Source: Candidatus Rokubacteria bacterium 13_1_40CM_69_27 (lineage in GTDB: Bacteria; Methylomirabilota; Methylomirabilia; Rokubacteriales; CSP1-6). From it: a stretch of DNA of 64,000 nucleotides. Every line of letters begins with the position of its first letter. The stretch's first letter is position 1. The notes under the pieces are model-generated. The model was not told where the DNA came from, did no database searches, and was given only the letters and a program-made list of their open reading frames with translations. Positions 40,117 through 49,022 of this stretch are shown here, piece after piece. Both the position numbers and the translations under genes were made by a program. The stretch lies in contig MNEF01000101.1 of NCBI GenBank assembly GCA_001917535.1, forward strand, positions 39,369 through 103,368, given 5' to 3'.

Positions 40117-40479
40117 GTGGTCGTGGGACAGTTCAAGGTCGCATTGAAGCTGTATCCAAGAAGTGACGGCGCTGTCAGGGATTTCGATGCTCTCGTAGAC
40201 TCCGGCGCCGCCTACTCGGTGGCTCCCCGTTCGCTCCTGGAAGGTCTGGGTTGCCGTCCGGTCCGGACCCAACGCGTGGTGATGGCAGATGGCCGCATCG
40301 AGGAGTGGGCGCTGACGCGGCTCGAGGTCGAGTGCCTAGGGCGTCGAGCGACCACCCCAATCCTGATGGGACCACCCGATAGCCCAGTGCTGCTCGGCGC
40401 AACGACCCTCGAGGAGCTTGGCCTCGGGATCGATCCGCTCAACCGCCGCCTGATCCCCGTCGACGCGTACCTGGCCTGA
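40117..40479 (+). CDS. Clan AA (retropepsin-like) aspartic protease family protein
   Basis: FDALVDSGAAYSVAPRSLLEGLG (DSGA motif) and LLGATTLEELGLGIDPLNRRLIPV. Confidence 0.78.
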   Translation: MVVGQFKVALKLYPRSDGAVRDFDALVDSGAAYSVAPRSLLEGLGCRPVRTQRVVMADGRIEEWALTRLEVECLGRRATTPILMGPPDSPVLLGATTLEELGLGIDPLNRRLIPVDAYLA

Positions 40480-40756
40480 CGGGGGGACGGAGGCGGACGA
40501 TGGTGGCGCCGTGGCCGCCGCGCTCGGGCGGAGCGTCGGCGTAGCTGGCCACCAGCGGATGCCGGGTCAGGAGGGATTGCACGATCGCGCGCTGCGTTCC
40601 GATCCCCCGCCCGTGAACGAGGCGTACCTCGCTGAAGCCCCGGGCCCGGGCGGCTTCGAGATACTCCTCGACCACCGAGGGGATGTCGCGCGGCGCGAAG
40701 GCGTGCAGGTCGAGTGAATCCTCGATGGGAATCCGGACGGGCTCGTCCGGGGTCAC
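40439..40756 (-). CDS. Smr-domain protein
   Basis: SLDLHAFAPRDIPSVVEEYLEAARARGFSEVRLVHGRGIGTQRAIVQSLL...GHGATIVRL. Confidence 0.8.
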   Translation of the reverse strand: MTPDEPVRIPIEDSLDLHAFAPRDIPSVVEEYLEAARARGFSEVRLVHGRGIGTQRAIVQSLLTRHPLVASYADAPPERGGHGATIVRLRPPVRPGTRRRGSGGG

Positions 40757-40777
40757 GTCGATGTCAAGCGAGGCCGG

Positions 40778-40853
40778 TTCGAGCGCCGGCTGCGCCGGCG
40801 CAATCGATCCTGGGGGAGGCCTGGGAGGGAGCCGTAACGTCCGCCCCCTCCGA
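40778..40853. repeat. Dispersed intergenic two-hairpin repeat, copy B
   Basis: TTCGAGCGCCGGCTGCGCCGGCGCAATCGATCCTGGGGGAGGCCTGGGAGGGAGCC...CCCCCTCCGA; near-identical core to copy C. Confidence 0.75.
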
Positions 40854-40856
40854 TTT

Positions 40857-41312
40857 CTAGATGCGCAAGCCTCCCGCCGCGTGCTGCTGCCAGTGCTGGA
40901 AGCTCGAGAGATCCTCCCCCGAGAGCTTGCACTGTCAGAACGTCGCCGCGCGCTCGAAGAAGGTCACGTCGACGATGACGACGTTCTCCGCGCGAGCGGT
41001 CTCGGCGACCTTCTGGGCGACCATCTGGCGCACGAAGGGAATGGGGATCCGGCCCAGGCGGTGGATGACCTCCTCGGTGCAGCGGATGCGCGTCCCCGGC
41101 AGTACCGGCCCCCCGGTCGCCGCCACCTCCCCGTCGGGAGCGTGCTCGCAGGTCTCGGGTACCAGCTGCTGCAGGCGCAGTGACACGTACTCGGTCACCC
41201 ATTGCTGGATGCTCCCCTTCGCCGCATCCATGTTCACCGAGGCCAGCGACGCCTCCAGGCGCGCCAGTCGCGACTCCAGGGCCGCGAGCCGCTGAGCGAG
41301 GCTATCGTCCAT
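40857..41312 (-). CDS. PCP_red-like protein, candidate selenoprotein with Sec at TGA 40937-40935 (otherwise CDS is 40935-41312)
   Basis: PCP_red-like TEEVIHRLGRIPIPFVRQMVAQKVAETARAENVVIVDVTFFERAATF then TGA, then QCKLSGEDLSSFQHWQQHAAGGLRI*; GC by codon position in the readthrough is about 64/40/92%. Confidence 0.5.
40900..40928 (-). promoter_or_regulatory. Candidate SECIS hairpin
   Basis: AAGCUC-UC-GGGGG-AGGAU-CUCUC-GAGCUU; apical AGGAU loop 19 nt after TGA. Confidence 0.45.
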
Positions 41313-41318
41313 CGGCCG

Positions 41319-42734
41319 TCATGCTAACACGGGCCGCCGGGCGTGCCAGTCGGTGGCCCGCTGGTAGGCGTCGGCGGATCGAAGTACGGTCGCCTCGTCG
41401 AAGGGCCGGCCCACGAACTGCATGCCGATCGGCAGTCCTGCGGCCGAGAAGCCGCAGGGCACCGAGCAGGCCGGATGGCCGGAGAAGTTGAAGGGGCGCG
41501 TGAGGCGGATGAGGGCCGAGCGCACGTCCGTCGTTCCGTCACCGAGCGTGGCCTCGGTCTGACCCAGCACCGTCGCCACGATCGGCGTGGTCGGGGCCAG
41601 GAGCACGTCGCGCCGGGCCAGCGCGCCGTCGACCTCGGCGCGCACGAGCGCGCGGATCTGCTGGGCGCGCACGTAGTGCATGCCGGTAATGAAGGCGCCC
41701 ATCCGGAGGCGCTCCCGGACGTCGGGCTGGTAGTCGGCGGCGCGCGTTCGCATCCACTCGGCGTGGTAGGCCAGCGCCTCCGAGGCGACGATGGCGAACG
41801 ACGCCGGAGCCACGTGCGTCATCGACTCGAGGTCGACCTCGTCCAGCGAGGCGCCGAGCTTCTCCAGCGCCTTGGCCGCGCGCTCCACCGCCTGCCTGAC
41901 CTCCGGCGCCGCGCCGTCGAGAAAGAACTTCCTCAAGAGGCCGACGCGCAGCCCCTTGATCTCGCCCGTCAGCGCGCCCACGTAGTCGGGCACGGGCAGG
42001 ACGCTCGCGGAGGTATCGAGCGGGTCGGGGCCCGCCAGGCACCGCAGCAGGAGCGCGCAGTCCGCGGCCGTCCGGGCCATGGGACCGACGTGGTCCATCG
42101 ACCACGCCAGCGGCAGCACGCCCGCGCGGCTGACGCGCCCATAGGTCGGCTTGAGGCCGGTGATGCCGCAGAGCGCCGCCGGGATGCGGATCGACCCGCC
42201 GGTGTCCGACCCCAGCGCTCCCGGCACCAGCCCGGCCGCCACGGCGACGCCCGAGCCCGACGACGAGCCGCCGGGGATGCGGACCTGCGCCGCGTCCCAG
42301 GGATTCCGGGCCTGGCCGTAGTGGGCGTTCAGCCCCTCGGGCCCGTAGGCGAACTCGTGCATGTTGAGCTTGCCCAGCACGATCGCCCCCGCCATCCGCA
42401 GGCGCGCCACGACCGTGGCGTCCTCCCTGGGCACGAAGTCGGCCAGGATCTTCGAGCCGCCCGTCGTCCGCACGCCCGCCGTGTTGAACAGATCTTTCAA
42501 TCCGATCGGCACGCCGTGGAGCGCGGGCGCCGGCCGCCCGGCGACGAGCTCCGCCTCGGCCCGCCGGGCCGCGCTCAGCGCCTCGTCGGCGCACACGGTG
42601 ATGAAGGAGCGCAGGGACGCGTCGAGCGCGGTGATGCGGTCGAGGTGGGCCCGCACCGCCTCCACCGGCGAGACGGCCTTGGTCGCGATCATGCGGGCGA
42701 GGTCCGCCATCGACGCCCAGCAGAGGTCGGTCAT
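41319..42734 (-). CDS. Amidase-signature family protein (GatA-like)
   Basis: GVPIGLKDLFNTAGVRTTGGSKIL; PGGSSSGSGVAVAAGLVPGALGSDTGGSIRIPAALCGITGLKPTYGRVSRAG. Confidence 0.9.
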   Translation of the reverse strand: MTDLCWASMADLARMIATKAVSPVEAVRAHLDRITALDASLRSFITVCADEALSAARRAEAELVAGRPAPALHGVPIGLKDLFNTAGVRTTGGSKILADFVPREDATVVARLRMAGAIVLGKLNMHEFAYGPEGLNAHYGQARNPWDAAQVRIPGGSSSGSGVAVAAGLVPGALGSDTGGSIRIPAALCGITGLKPTYGRVSRAGVLPLAWSMDHVGPMARTAADCALLLRCLAGPDPLDTSASVLPVPDYVGALTGEIKGLRVGLLRKFFLDGAAPEVRQAVERAAKALEKLGASLDEVDLESMTHVAPASFAIVASEALAYHAEWMRTRAADYQPDVRERLRMGAFITGMHYVRAQQIRALVRAEVDGALARRDVLLAPTTPIVATVLGQTEATLGDGTTDVRSALIRLTRPFNFSGHPACSVPCGFSAAGLPIGMQFVGRPFDEATVLRSADAYQRATDWHARRPVLA

Positions 42735-42735
42735 C

Positions 42736-42915
42736 TCAGGGCATCCGGTACTGTGTGGTGGGCTCCACGTCGCCCAGCGGGAGCCGCTCCAGGCGCGCGA
42801 GGCTCTCGAGCGCGCGCTCGACAGCGCCCCGGATCGCCTCGAGCTCGGCGTCGCTCCAGTCGAAGCCGGCGAGCTGGGCCGAACGCCTGAGAGTGTCGAG
42901 GGAGACCGGCGTCAT
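42736..42915 (-). CDS. GatC/AtzG-like small subunit
   Basis: MTPVSLDTLRRSAQLAGFDWSDAELEAIRGAVERALESLARLERLPLGDVEPTTQYRMP immediately upstream of the amidase. Confidence 0.72.
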   Translation of the reverse strand: MTPVSLDTLRRSAQLAGFDWSDAELEAIRGAVERALESLARLERLPLGDVEPTTQYRMP

Positions 42916-42976
42916 GCCGGGCAGAATACCGGCAGGCGCGGCCGGAGGCAAGGCTCGAGCGGCCACCCACGTGCGC

Positions 42977-42982
42977 TACAAT
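42977..42982 (+). promoter_or_regulatory. -10 element (TACAAT) 8 nt from the GTG start of the RACo-like gene
   Basis: TACAATCGGGGCAC-GTG. Confidence 0.5.
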
Positions 42983-42990
42983 CGGGGCAC

Positions 42991-44856
42991 GTGGCCGTCT
43001 CGCTGACCGTCCTCGTCGATCCCCGCGATCCCGCGGCGCGGCGCACCCTGACGGCGCCCGCCGGCACCACGGTGCTCAAGGCCGCCCACGCCGGCGGCGT
43101 CGACATCACCGCGACCTGCGGCGGGCGCGGCCGCTGCACCTCCTGCCGCGTGAAGTTCGTCACCGGCACCATTCCTCCGCCCACCCTCGCCGACGAGGTG
43201 CAGCTCGGCGACGATCTCGTCCGGGAGGGCTACCGCCTCGCCTGCCAGTGCCGCCTCGAGGAGGCCATCACGGTCCAGGTCGCGCCGCCGGTGGAGGAGC
43301 AGTCGTTCCAGATCCTCGGCGCCGGGCCCGGCGTCACCCCCGCCAGCGGGATCACCATCGACGCGGGGATCACCAAGCAGGTCGTCAAGGTCTCGCTGCC
43401 GCGCGAGGAGCACCACCAGACCTCGGACCTCGATCAGCTCGTCGCCGCGGTCGGTCTCGAGCCGGACGACGTCGGCCCGAGCGTGCTGGCCACCCTGCCG
43501 GCGTCGCTGAGGGACGACGACGGGACCGTCACGGTGACGACCTTCGGCCGGCGGGTGCTGGCCGTCGAGCGCGGCGACACGTCCTCGATGAAGTTCGGGC
43601 TGGCGATCGACATCGGCACCACCAGCGTGGTCACCACGCTCGTCGAGCTGGAGTCGGGCGAGCAGCTCGGCTCGGTCTCGAGCCTGAACCCCCAGGCCGT
43701 GTTCGGCGGCGACCTCATGTCCCGCATCGCCTTCGTCCAGTTCAATCCCGGCAACCTGCGCAAGCTCACCACGCGGATCGTGGGCCTGCTGAACCAGCAC
43801 ATCGCCGAGGTGGGCCGCGAGGCCGGCGTGCTGCCCAAGTGGATCTACAAGGTCGTGGTGGTGGGCAACACCTGCATGCACCACCTGCTGCTCGGCATCG
43901 ATCCGTCGTGGGTGGGGCTGGCCCCCTACGCCCCAGTCATGCGTCACGCGCTCGTCCTGCCCGCGCGCGACCTCAACCTCAAGGTGGCGCCGGAGGCCCG
44001 CGTGTGCCTGCTGCCGCTGGTGGCGGGCTTCGTCGGGGCCGACGCCGTCGGGGTGGTCCTGGCCACGCGGATCTATGCGAGCACGGAGCTTCGGGTCGCC
44101 GTGGACATCGGCACCAACGGCGAGGTGATCCTCGGCTCCCGGGAGCGTCTGTGGGCGTGCTCGGCGCCCGCCGGCCCGGCGCTGGAGGGCGCGCAGATCC
44201 GTCACGGCATGCGCGGCGCCCTGGGCGCCATCGATCGCGTCGTGGTGGACGACGACATCCGCGTGCACACGATCGGGGAGGTCGACGCGCTGGGGATCTG
44301 CGGATCCGGCCTCATCGACCTCCTGGCCGGCCTGCTGGAGGCCGGCGTCATCGACGCGACCGGCCTCATTGGCGTGGAGGCCCGCGACGCGCTCCCTCCC
44401 CGGCTGCGCGACCGGATGGTGATGCGGGGGGAGGAGCGCCAGGTGATCGTGCTGCGGCCCGGGGAGGCGGGCGCCGGGCGCGAGATCGTGCTCACCCAGG
44501 ACGACGTGCGCCAGGTGCAGCTGGCCAAGGGCGCGATCGCCTCCGGGGTGGCCATGCTCCTGCACGTCGCCGGCGTCAGGGGCGACCGGCTGGCCGAGCT
44601 GATGCTGGCCGGCGGCTTCGGCAACTACATCTCGATCCCGAGCGCGCTGCGCATCGGGCTCATCCCGCCGCTGCCGCCGGACAAGGTGCGCTACGTGGGC
44701 AACGCGGCTTCGCTCGGCGCCCAGCTCGCGCTGCTCAGCGAAGCCGAGCGGGCGCGGGCCGAGGAGATCGCCGGCCGCATCGAGCACGTCTCGCTGGCCG
44801 CCCATCCGGACTTCGAGCAGATCTTCGTGGACTCCATGAACTTCCCACCCCGATGA
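42991..44856 (+). CDS. 2Fe-2S/ASKHA-domain protein, RACo/RamA-like reductive activator of corrinoid proteins
   Basis: Plant-type ferredoxin motif CGGRGRCTSCRVKF...CQC, then AIDIGTTSVVTTLVEL, NTCMHHLLLGIDP, VDIGTNGEVILG, ICGSGLIDLLAGLLEAG (DUF4445-like). Confidence 0.9.
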   Translation: MAVSLTVLVDPRDPAARRTLTAPAGTTVLKAAHAGGVDITATCGGRGRCTSCRVKFVTGTIPPPTLADEVQLGDDLVREGYRLACQCRLEEAITVQVAPPVEEQSFQILGAGPGVTPASGITIDAGITKQVVKVSLPREEHHQTSDLDQLVAAVGLEPDDVGPSVLATLPASLRDDDGTVTVTTFGRRVLAVERGDTSSMKFGLAIDIGTTSVVTTLVELESGEQLGSVSSLNPQAVFGGDLMSRIAFVQFNPGNLRKLTTRIVGLLNQHIAEVGREAGVLPKWIYKVVVVGNTCMHHLLLGIDPSWVGLAPYAPVMRHALVLPARDLNLKVAPEARVCLLPLVAGFVGADAVGVVLATRIYASTELRVAVDIGTNGEVILGSRERLWACSAPAGPALEGAQIRHGMRGALGAIDRVVVDDDIRVHTIGEVDALGICGSGLIDLLAGLLEAGVIDATGLIGVEARDALPPRLRDRMVMRGEERQVIVLRPGEAGAGREIVLTQDDVRQVQLAKGAIASGVAMLLHVAGVRGDRLAELMLAGGFGNYISIPSALRIGLIPPLPPDKVRYVGNAASLGAQLALLSEAERARAEEIAGRIEHVSLAAHPDFEQIFVDSMNFPPR

Positions 44857-45737
44857 CGACGCGCGCGACGACCCCCCGGCTGAGCGCGGCCATCGTCGGC
44901 GCCGCCGCCGGCCCCCTGACCCACGAGATCGACGCTCGCTGGCTCATGGCCTACGCGGCGGCCCTCGGCGAGGAGGACCCGCGCTACTACGACACGGCGA
45001 CGCCCGGCGGTCCCCTCGCCCACCCGCTCTTCCCCGTCTGCTACGAGTGGCCGCTGGCCCAGGCCCTCCGGGCCCGGGCGATCGGCGAGGCGATTGCGCC
45101 CTTCGGCGTCCACGCGAGCCACCACGTCACGATTCACCGCGCGCCCCGTGCCGGTGACCGGCTCTCGACGACCGCGCGCGTCGTCACCGTGAGCCGGCGC
45201 CGGGCGGGAGCCCTGGTCGTGGTGAGGTTCGAGACCGTGGACGACCGCGGCCGGCCCGTGACCACGACGCTCTACGGCAGCGTGTACCGTGGTGTCCACG
45301 CCGAGGCGGAGGCCGGCGAGCCGCTGCCGGCCGTCGAGCCCGCGACGGAGAATCCGGACGCGGTCAGGTGGGGTTCGCCGGTCCAGGTCTCCGCCCAGGC
45401 GGCGCACGTCTACACCGAGGGCGCCCGCATCTGGAACCCGATCCACACCGACATCGCCGCCGCGCGCGCAGCGGGGCTGCCCGGATTGATCCTGCACGGC
45501 ACGGCCACGCTCGGGCTCGCCGTGTCACGCGTCATCGGCCGCGACCTGGGGGGCGACCCCAGCGTCGTGCGCGGGGTGGCGGCGCGCTTCACCGGCATGG
45601 TGGGTCTGCCGTCCACCTTCGTGGTGCACGGGCGCGACGTGGTGCACGGGCGCGACCGCCGTGTCGACCGCGTCCGGTTCGACGCCGTTGACGCCCGAGG
45701 TCACGCCGTTCTCAGCGACGGGGCTCTCTCGCTGTGA
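44853..45737 (+). CDS. MaoC-like hotdog dehydratase family protein
   Basis: ARIWNPIHTDIAAARAAGLPGLILHGTATLGLAVSRVI MaoC motif; ATGA overlap with RACo-like gene. Confidence 0.82.
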   Translation: MTTRATTPRLSAAIVGAAAGPLTHEIDARWLMAYAAALGEEDPRYYDTATPGGPLAHPLFPVCYEWPLAQALRARAIGEAIAPFGVHASHHVTIHRAPRAGDRLSTTARVVTVSRRRAGALVVVRFETVDDRGRPVTTTLYGSVYRGVHAEAEAGEPLPAVEPATENPDAVRWGSPVQVSAQAAHVYTEGARIWNPIHTDIAAARAAGLPGLILHGTATLGLAVSRVIGRDLGGDPSVVRGVAARFTGMVGLPSTFVVHGRDVVHGRDRRVDRVRFDAVDARGHAVLSDGALSL

Positions 45738-46756
45738 AACAGATGAGCCGCCGCGAGCGCATCCAGGCCGCGATCGCCCGGCAGCCGGTGGACCGCGTGC
45801 CGTACGCGGTGTGGCGGCACTTCCCCCAGGTGGACCGCAACCCCGCCGGTCTGGCCCAGGCCACGCTGCGCTTCCACGAGCGCTACGGCTCCGACTTCAT
45901 CAAGATCACGCCGAGCGGCGGCTACGCGGTGCAGGAGTGGGGCTGCGTCGAGGGCGAGGAGGCGCGTCCCGACGGCCACCGTCCCTGCGCGAGCTGCGCC
46001 GTCCAGCGCCCGGAGGACTGGAAGAAGATCCGGCCGCTCGATCCCGCGGCGGCGGTGGGCTACTCCCAGCAGATCGAGACGATCGTCCGCATGGGCTTCG
46101 ATCGCCGGATCGGCGACGCCCCCGTCGTGCCCACGCTCTTCTCGCCGCTGTCGCTGGCCCGGAAGCTGTCCGGCGACCGGCTCAACGCAGACCTCCGTGA
46201 GCACCCCGCCCTCGTGAAGGACGCGCTCGAAGCGATCACCGAGACCGTGATCCGGTTCGCCGACCTGGCGCTGACCGAGGGCGTGTCCGGCATCTTCTAC
46301 TCGATCCAGGCCGCCAGCCGGAGCCTCTACGCCGAGGCGGAGTACGCCGAGTTCGGCGAGCCCTACGACCGCCGCGTGCTGGAGTCGGTGCACGGCCGCT
46401 CGGCGCTCACCATCGTCCACGCCCACGGCGACCAGCTCATGTTCAGGCACCTGGCCCGCCTGCCCGGGCACGCGTGGAACTGGGACGACCGCGCGACGCC
46501 CCCGTCGCTCGCCGAGGGCCGGGCCCAGGTGGCGGGGGCGGTGATCGGCGGGCTCAATCAATGGAAGACCCTTCGCGACGGCACGCCCGAGCAAGCCGTG
46601 GCCGAGGCGCAGGACGCGATCGCTCAGACCGGCGGCGTCGGCCTCATCATCGGGCCGGGCTGCGTGCTGCCCATGGGAACGCCCGACCCCAACGTCGCGG
46701 CCGTCGTGCGCGCGCTCGGCGGTCCGCTCAAGCGGGTGCCGGGCGCCACGGAGTGA
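45734..46756 (+). CDS. Uroporphyrinogen decarboxylase (UroD/MtaA) superfamily protein, possible corrinoid methyltransferase
   Basis: MSRRERIQAAIARQPVDRVPYAVWRHF; FYSIQAASRSLYAEAEYAEFGEPYDRRVLE; GPGCVLPMGTPDPNVAAVVRAL. Confidence 0.85.
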   Translation: MKQMSRRERIQAAIARQPVDRVPYAVWRHFPQVDRNPAGLAQATLRFHERYGSDFIKITPSGGYAVQEWGCVEGEEARPDGHRPCASCAVQRPEDWKKIRPLDPAAAVGYSQQIETIVRMGFDRRIGDAPVVPTLFSPLSLARKLSGDRLNADLREHPALVKDALEAITETVIRFADLALTEGVSGIFYSIQAASRSLYAEAEYAEFGEPYDRRVLESVHGRSALTIVHAHGDQLMFRHLARLPGHAWNWDDRATPPSLAEGRAQVAGAVIGGLNQWKTLRDGTPEQAVAEAQDAIAQTGGVGLIIGPGCVLPMGTPDPNVAAVVRALGGPLKRVPGATE

Positions 46757-46818
46757 ACCAGCGATCTTTGGGCGCTCGGCATGATCCGGCCGGTGCGCCA
46801 GGCGCCTCTAAGCGAGCC

Positions 46819-47235
46819 TCAAGCCATCAGGTCCGTGATCCTCATAATTGCGACTATGTTCCCGTCATTGAACGCTTGCTCTTTCGTGCCCTTCCCGCAA
46901 GTCCAGACGTGGTCCTTTTTGGCCGTAAAGGTCTTGCCCTCTTGCACGAGCCGAAGCTCTCCTTCCGTGATATGGCAGACCATGGCATCCTTCATCGGGT
47001 TACCGGCACTCTTCGATCCCGGCTGCATGATGATGTCACGCATCGAGACACTCTTAAAACCAGGGATGATGGCTGGTCCCTCGCCATAGACACGCTCGAC
47101 GACACCGGGTGCCAACGTCGTGTCCTTGCCGACAGTCTTGTACGTGGTTTGCGAAGCTGCGGGCTTCACCACAGCGGCCGAAGCGGCTATGAATCCGAAT
47201 AATGCCAAAGCTGATCTTCGATCAAGTTTGTCCAT
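46819..47235 (-). CDS. Exported cupin-like protein
   Basis: MDKLDRRSALALFGFIAASAAVVKPAASQ signal; GFKSVSMRDIIMQPGSKSAGNPMKDAMVCHITEGELRLVQEG. Confidence 0.65.
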   Translation of the reverse strand: MDKLDRRSALALFGFIAASAAVVKPAASQTTYKTVGKDTTLAPGVVERVYGEGPAIIPGFKSVSMRDIIMQPGSKSAGNPMKDAMVCHITEGELRLVQEGKTFTAKKDHVWTCGKGTKEQAFNDGNIVAIMRITDLMA

Positions 47236-47410
47236 CGAGTTCCTCCGCGATTGTCGTTCGGAAACCACCGACCGGTAGCGATGCGCCTTTCTCCAGCCTA
47301 CGCTGCGAACGTGAATTGGCTCCCCGTGCTTTTCGAAGACGCTAGCACACTTCGTCCTGGGGTTGTGACGTATTATTTAGCGCCGGCTCGCCCTGGTATG
47401 CGAGCCATCT

Positions 47411-47746
47411 CTAACGCCCCTGCTTGGTCCGCGCTTTGGCACGGCCCTGCTCACCGTGCTCGCCCGCGACCTCATCCGCACGATCGAGCCCGCGCAGCTC
47501 CCCACCCTTGTTGCTGTGCTCGTTAGCGTTGCCGCTGTTGTCCGCGTCGCCCTTCTTCGCCGGCTTCCGGTCGCCTCGCTTGGCGTCCGACTTCTTCGCG
47601 TCAGGAGGAGCCCCGTTCTTGTCGTCCTTCGTGTCCTTGACGGCTTCGCCACCCCGGCCAGCGGGAGGACCTGCGAGTGTCGGTACAGTCGACGCCACGA
47701 AGAACGCCACTGCGACTGCCAGCGCCAGTGCACGAGCCAGAGTCAT
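47411..47746 (-). CDS. Small exported Lys/Asp-rich low-complexity protein
   Basis: MTLARALALAVAVAFFVASTVPTLAGP signal peptide then charged low-complexity tail. Confidence 0.55.
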   Translation of the reverse strand: MTLARALALAVAVAFFVASTVPTLAGPPAGRGGEAVKDTKDDKNGAPPDAKKSDAKRGDRKPAKKGDADNSGNANEHSNKGGELRGLDRADEVAGEHGEQGRAKARTKQGR

Positions 47747-47922
47747 GGCTATTTCCCCTCCTACCTTGTTGCGAACCCAGGTTCAGAACGAGGACGTACT
47801 TTCAGCAATTTCGGGCCAGGACCGGGAGCTTCGTAAAATCATGACACTACGTCGCGGCTGAAAGCCGGGAGCGTGCCGCTTCCCTGGGAAACCTGTTACC
47901 CACTTGACGAGACTGTCATCTG

Positions 47923-49002
47923 CTACTTCGCCACGTTGAAGCGGATGTGGCAGATCTCGCCGTCGCCGACGACGTAGTCCTTGCCCTCGAGGCGGAGCTG
48001 GCCCCTGGCCCGCACCTCCGCGAATGACCCCTGGGCCGCCACCAGCTCGTCGTAGCCCGTGACCTCGGCCCGGATGAAGCCGCGGGCCATGTCGGAGTGC
48101 ACGGTGCCGGCGGCGTCCTGGGCGCGCGTGCCGAGGGGGATCGCCCACGCCCTCACCTCGTCGTCGCCGACCGTGAAGAACGAGATCAGACCCAGGAGCG
48201 CGTAGCAGTCGCTCAGGAGGCGGCGGAGGGCCGGCTCCGTGAGGCCCAGGTCGGCGAGAAAGGCCTGCTGCTCGTCGCCGGCGAGCCGGGCCACTTCCGC
48301 CTCGATCACCGCCGACGCCCAGCCCACCCGGGTGTGCGGGCGCGAGGTGAGCCCGCCGAGCCCGAACCGCTCGACGACGCGCTCGCCCTCGCCGACGGCC
48401 TTCTCGTCCAGGTTCACGCAGTGCAGGATCGGCTTCTGCGAGAGAAAGGTGAAGCCCCGCACCACCCGGGCCTCGTCGGCGGAGAGCTCGAGCGCGCGAA
48501 GCGGCGTCGCGGCCTCCAGGGCGGCCTGGAGCTTTTTCAGAATCTCCTGCTCCCGGACCTCGGCGTCGGTGCGGCGCTTCTTGATGGAGGCCTCGAGCCG
48601 GGCCAGCCGCCGCTCGACGACCTCGAGGTCGGCGAGGATCAGCTCGGTCTCGAGATCGTCGATGTCGCGGCGGGGATCAAGCGCGCCGAGCGCGGGGTCG
48701 GTGAAGGCCCGCACCACGTGCAGTAGCGCGTCGGCGTTCCGGAATTCCTTGGTCTCCAGCCCCGCCCGCTCCCCCTTGGCGATCCCGGCCAGGTCCACGA
48801 CCTCGAAGCTCGCGTACGTCGTCTTCTTGGGCTGGAACAGCGCGCTCAGCCGGTCCACGCGAGGGTCCGGCACCCGCGCGATCCCCGTGTGGAGCTCCCC
48901 GCGGCCCGTCTCGTAGCGCGAGGTGGGGACGGTGGAGCCGGTGAGGAGGTTGAACAGCGTCGTCTTGCCGCTCTTCGGCAGTCCGATCAGTCCGATCTTC
49001 AT
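47923..49002 (-). CDS. ychF: Redox-regulated GTPase/ATPase YchF (OLA1 family)
   Basis: MKIGLIGLPKSGKTTLFNLLTGSTV; TTYASFEVVDLAGIAKGERAG; C-terminal TGS ending YVVGDGEICHIRFNV. Confidence 0.94.
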   Translation of the reverse strand: MKIGLIGLPKSGKTTLFNLLTGSTVPTSRYETGRGELHTGIARVPDPRVDRLSALFQPKKTTYASFEVVDLAGIAKGERAGLETKEFRNADALLHVVRAFTDPALGALDPRRDIDDLETELILADLEVVERRLARLEASIKKRRTDAEVREQEILKKLQAALEAATPLRALELSADEARVVRGFTFLSQKPILHCVNLDEKAVGEGERVVERFGLGGLTSRPHTRVGWASAVIEAEVARLAGDEQQAFLADLGLTEPALRRLLSDCYALLGLISFFTVGDDEVRAWAIPLGTRAQDAAGTVHSDMARGFIRAEVTGYDELVAAQGSFAEVRARGQLRLEGKDYVVGDGEICHIRFNVAK

Positions 49003-49004
49003 GT

Positions 49005-49019
49005 GTGCGATTATCGCAC
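49005..49019. promoter_or_regulatory. Palindromic bidirectional -10 promoter element
   Basis: GTGCGAT-T-ATCGCAC perfect 7-1-7 palindrome in the 20-bp gap between divergent ychF (49002) and EamA (49023); GATAAT/GATTAT on the two strands. Confidence 0.6.
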
Positions 49020-49022
49020 CCG

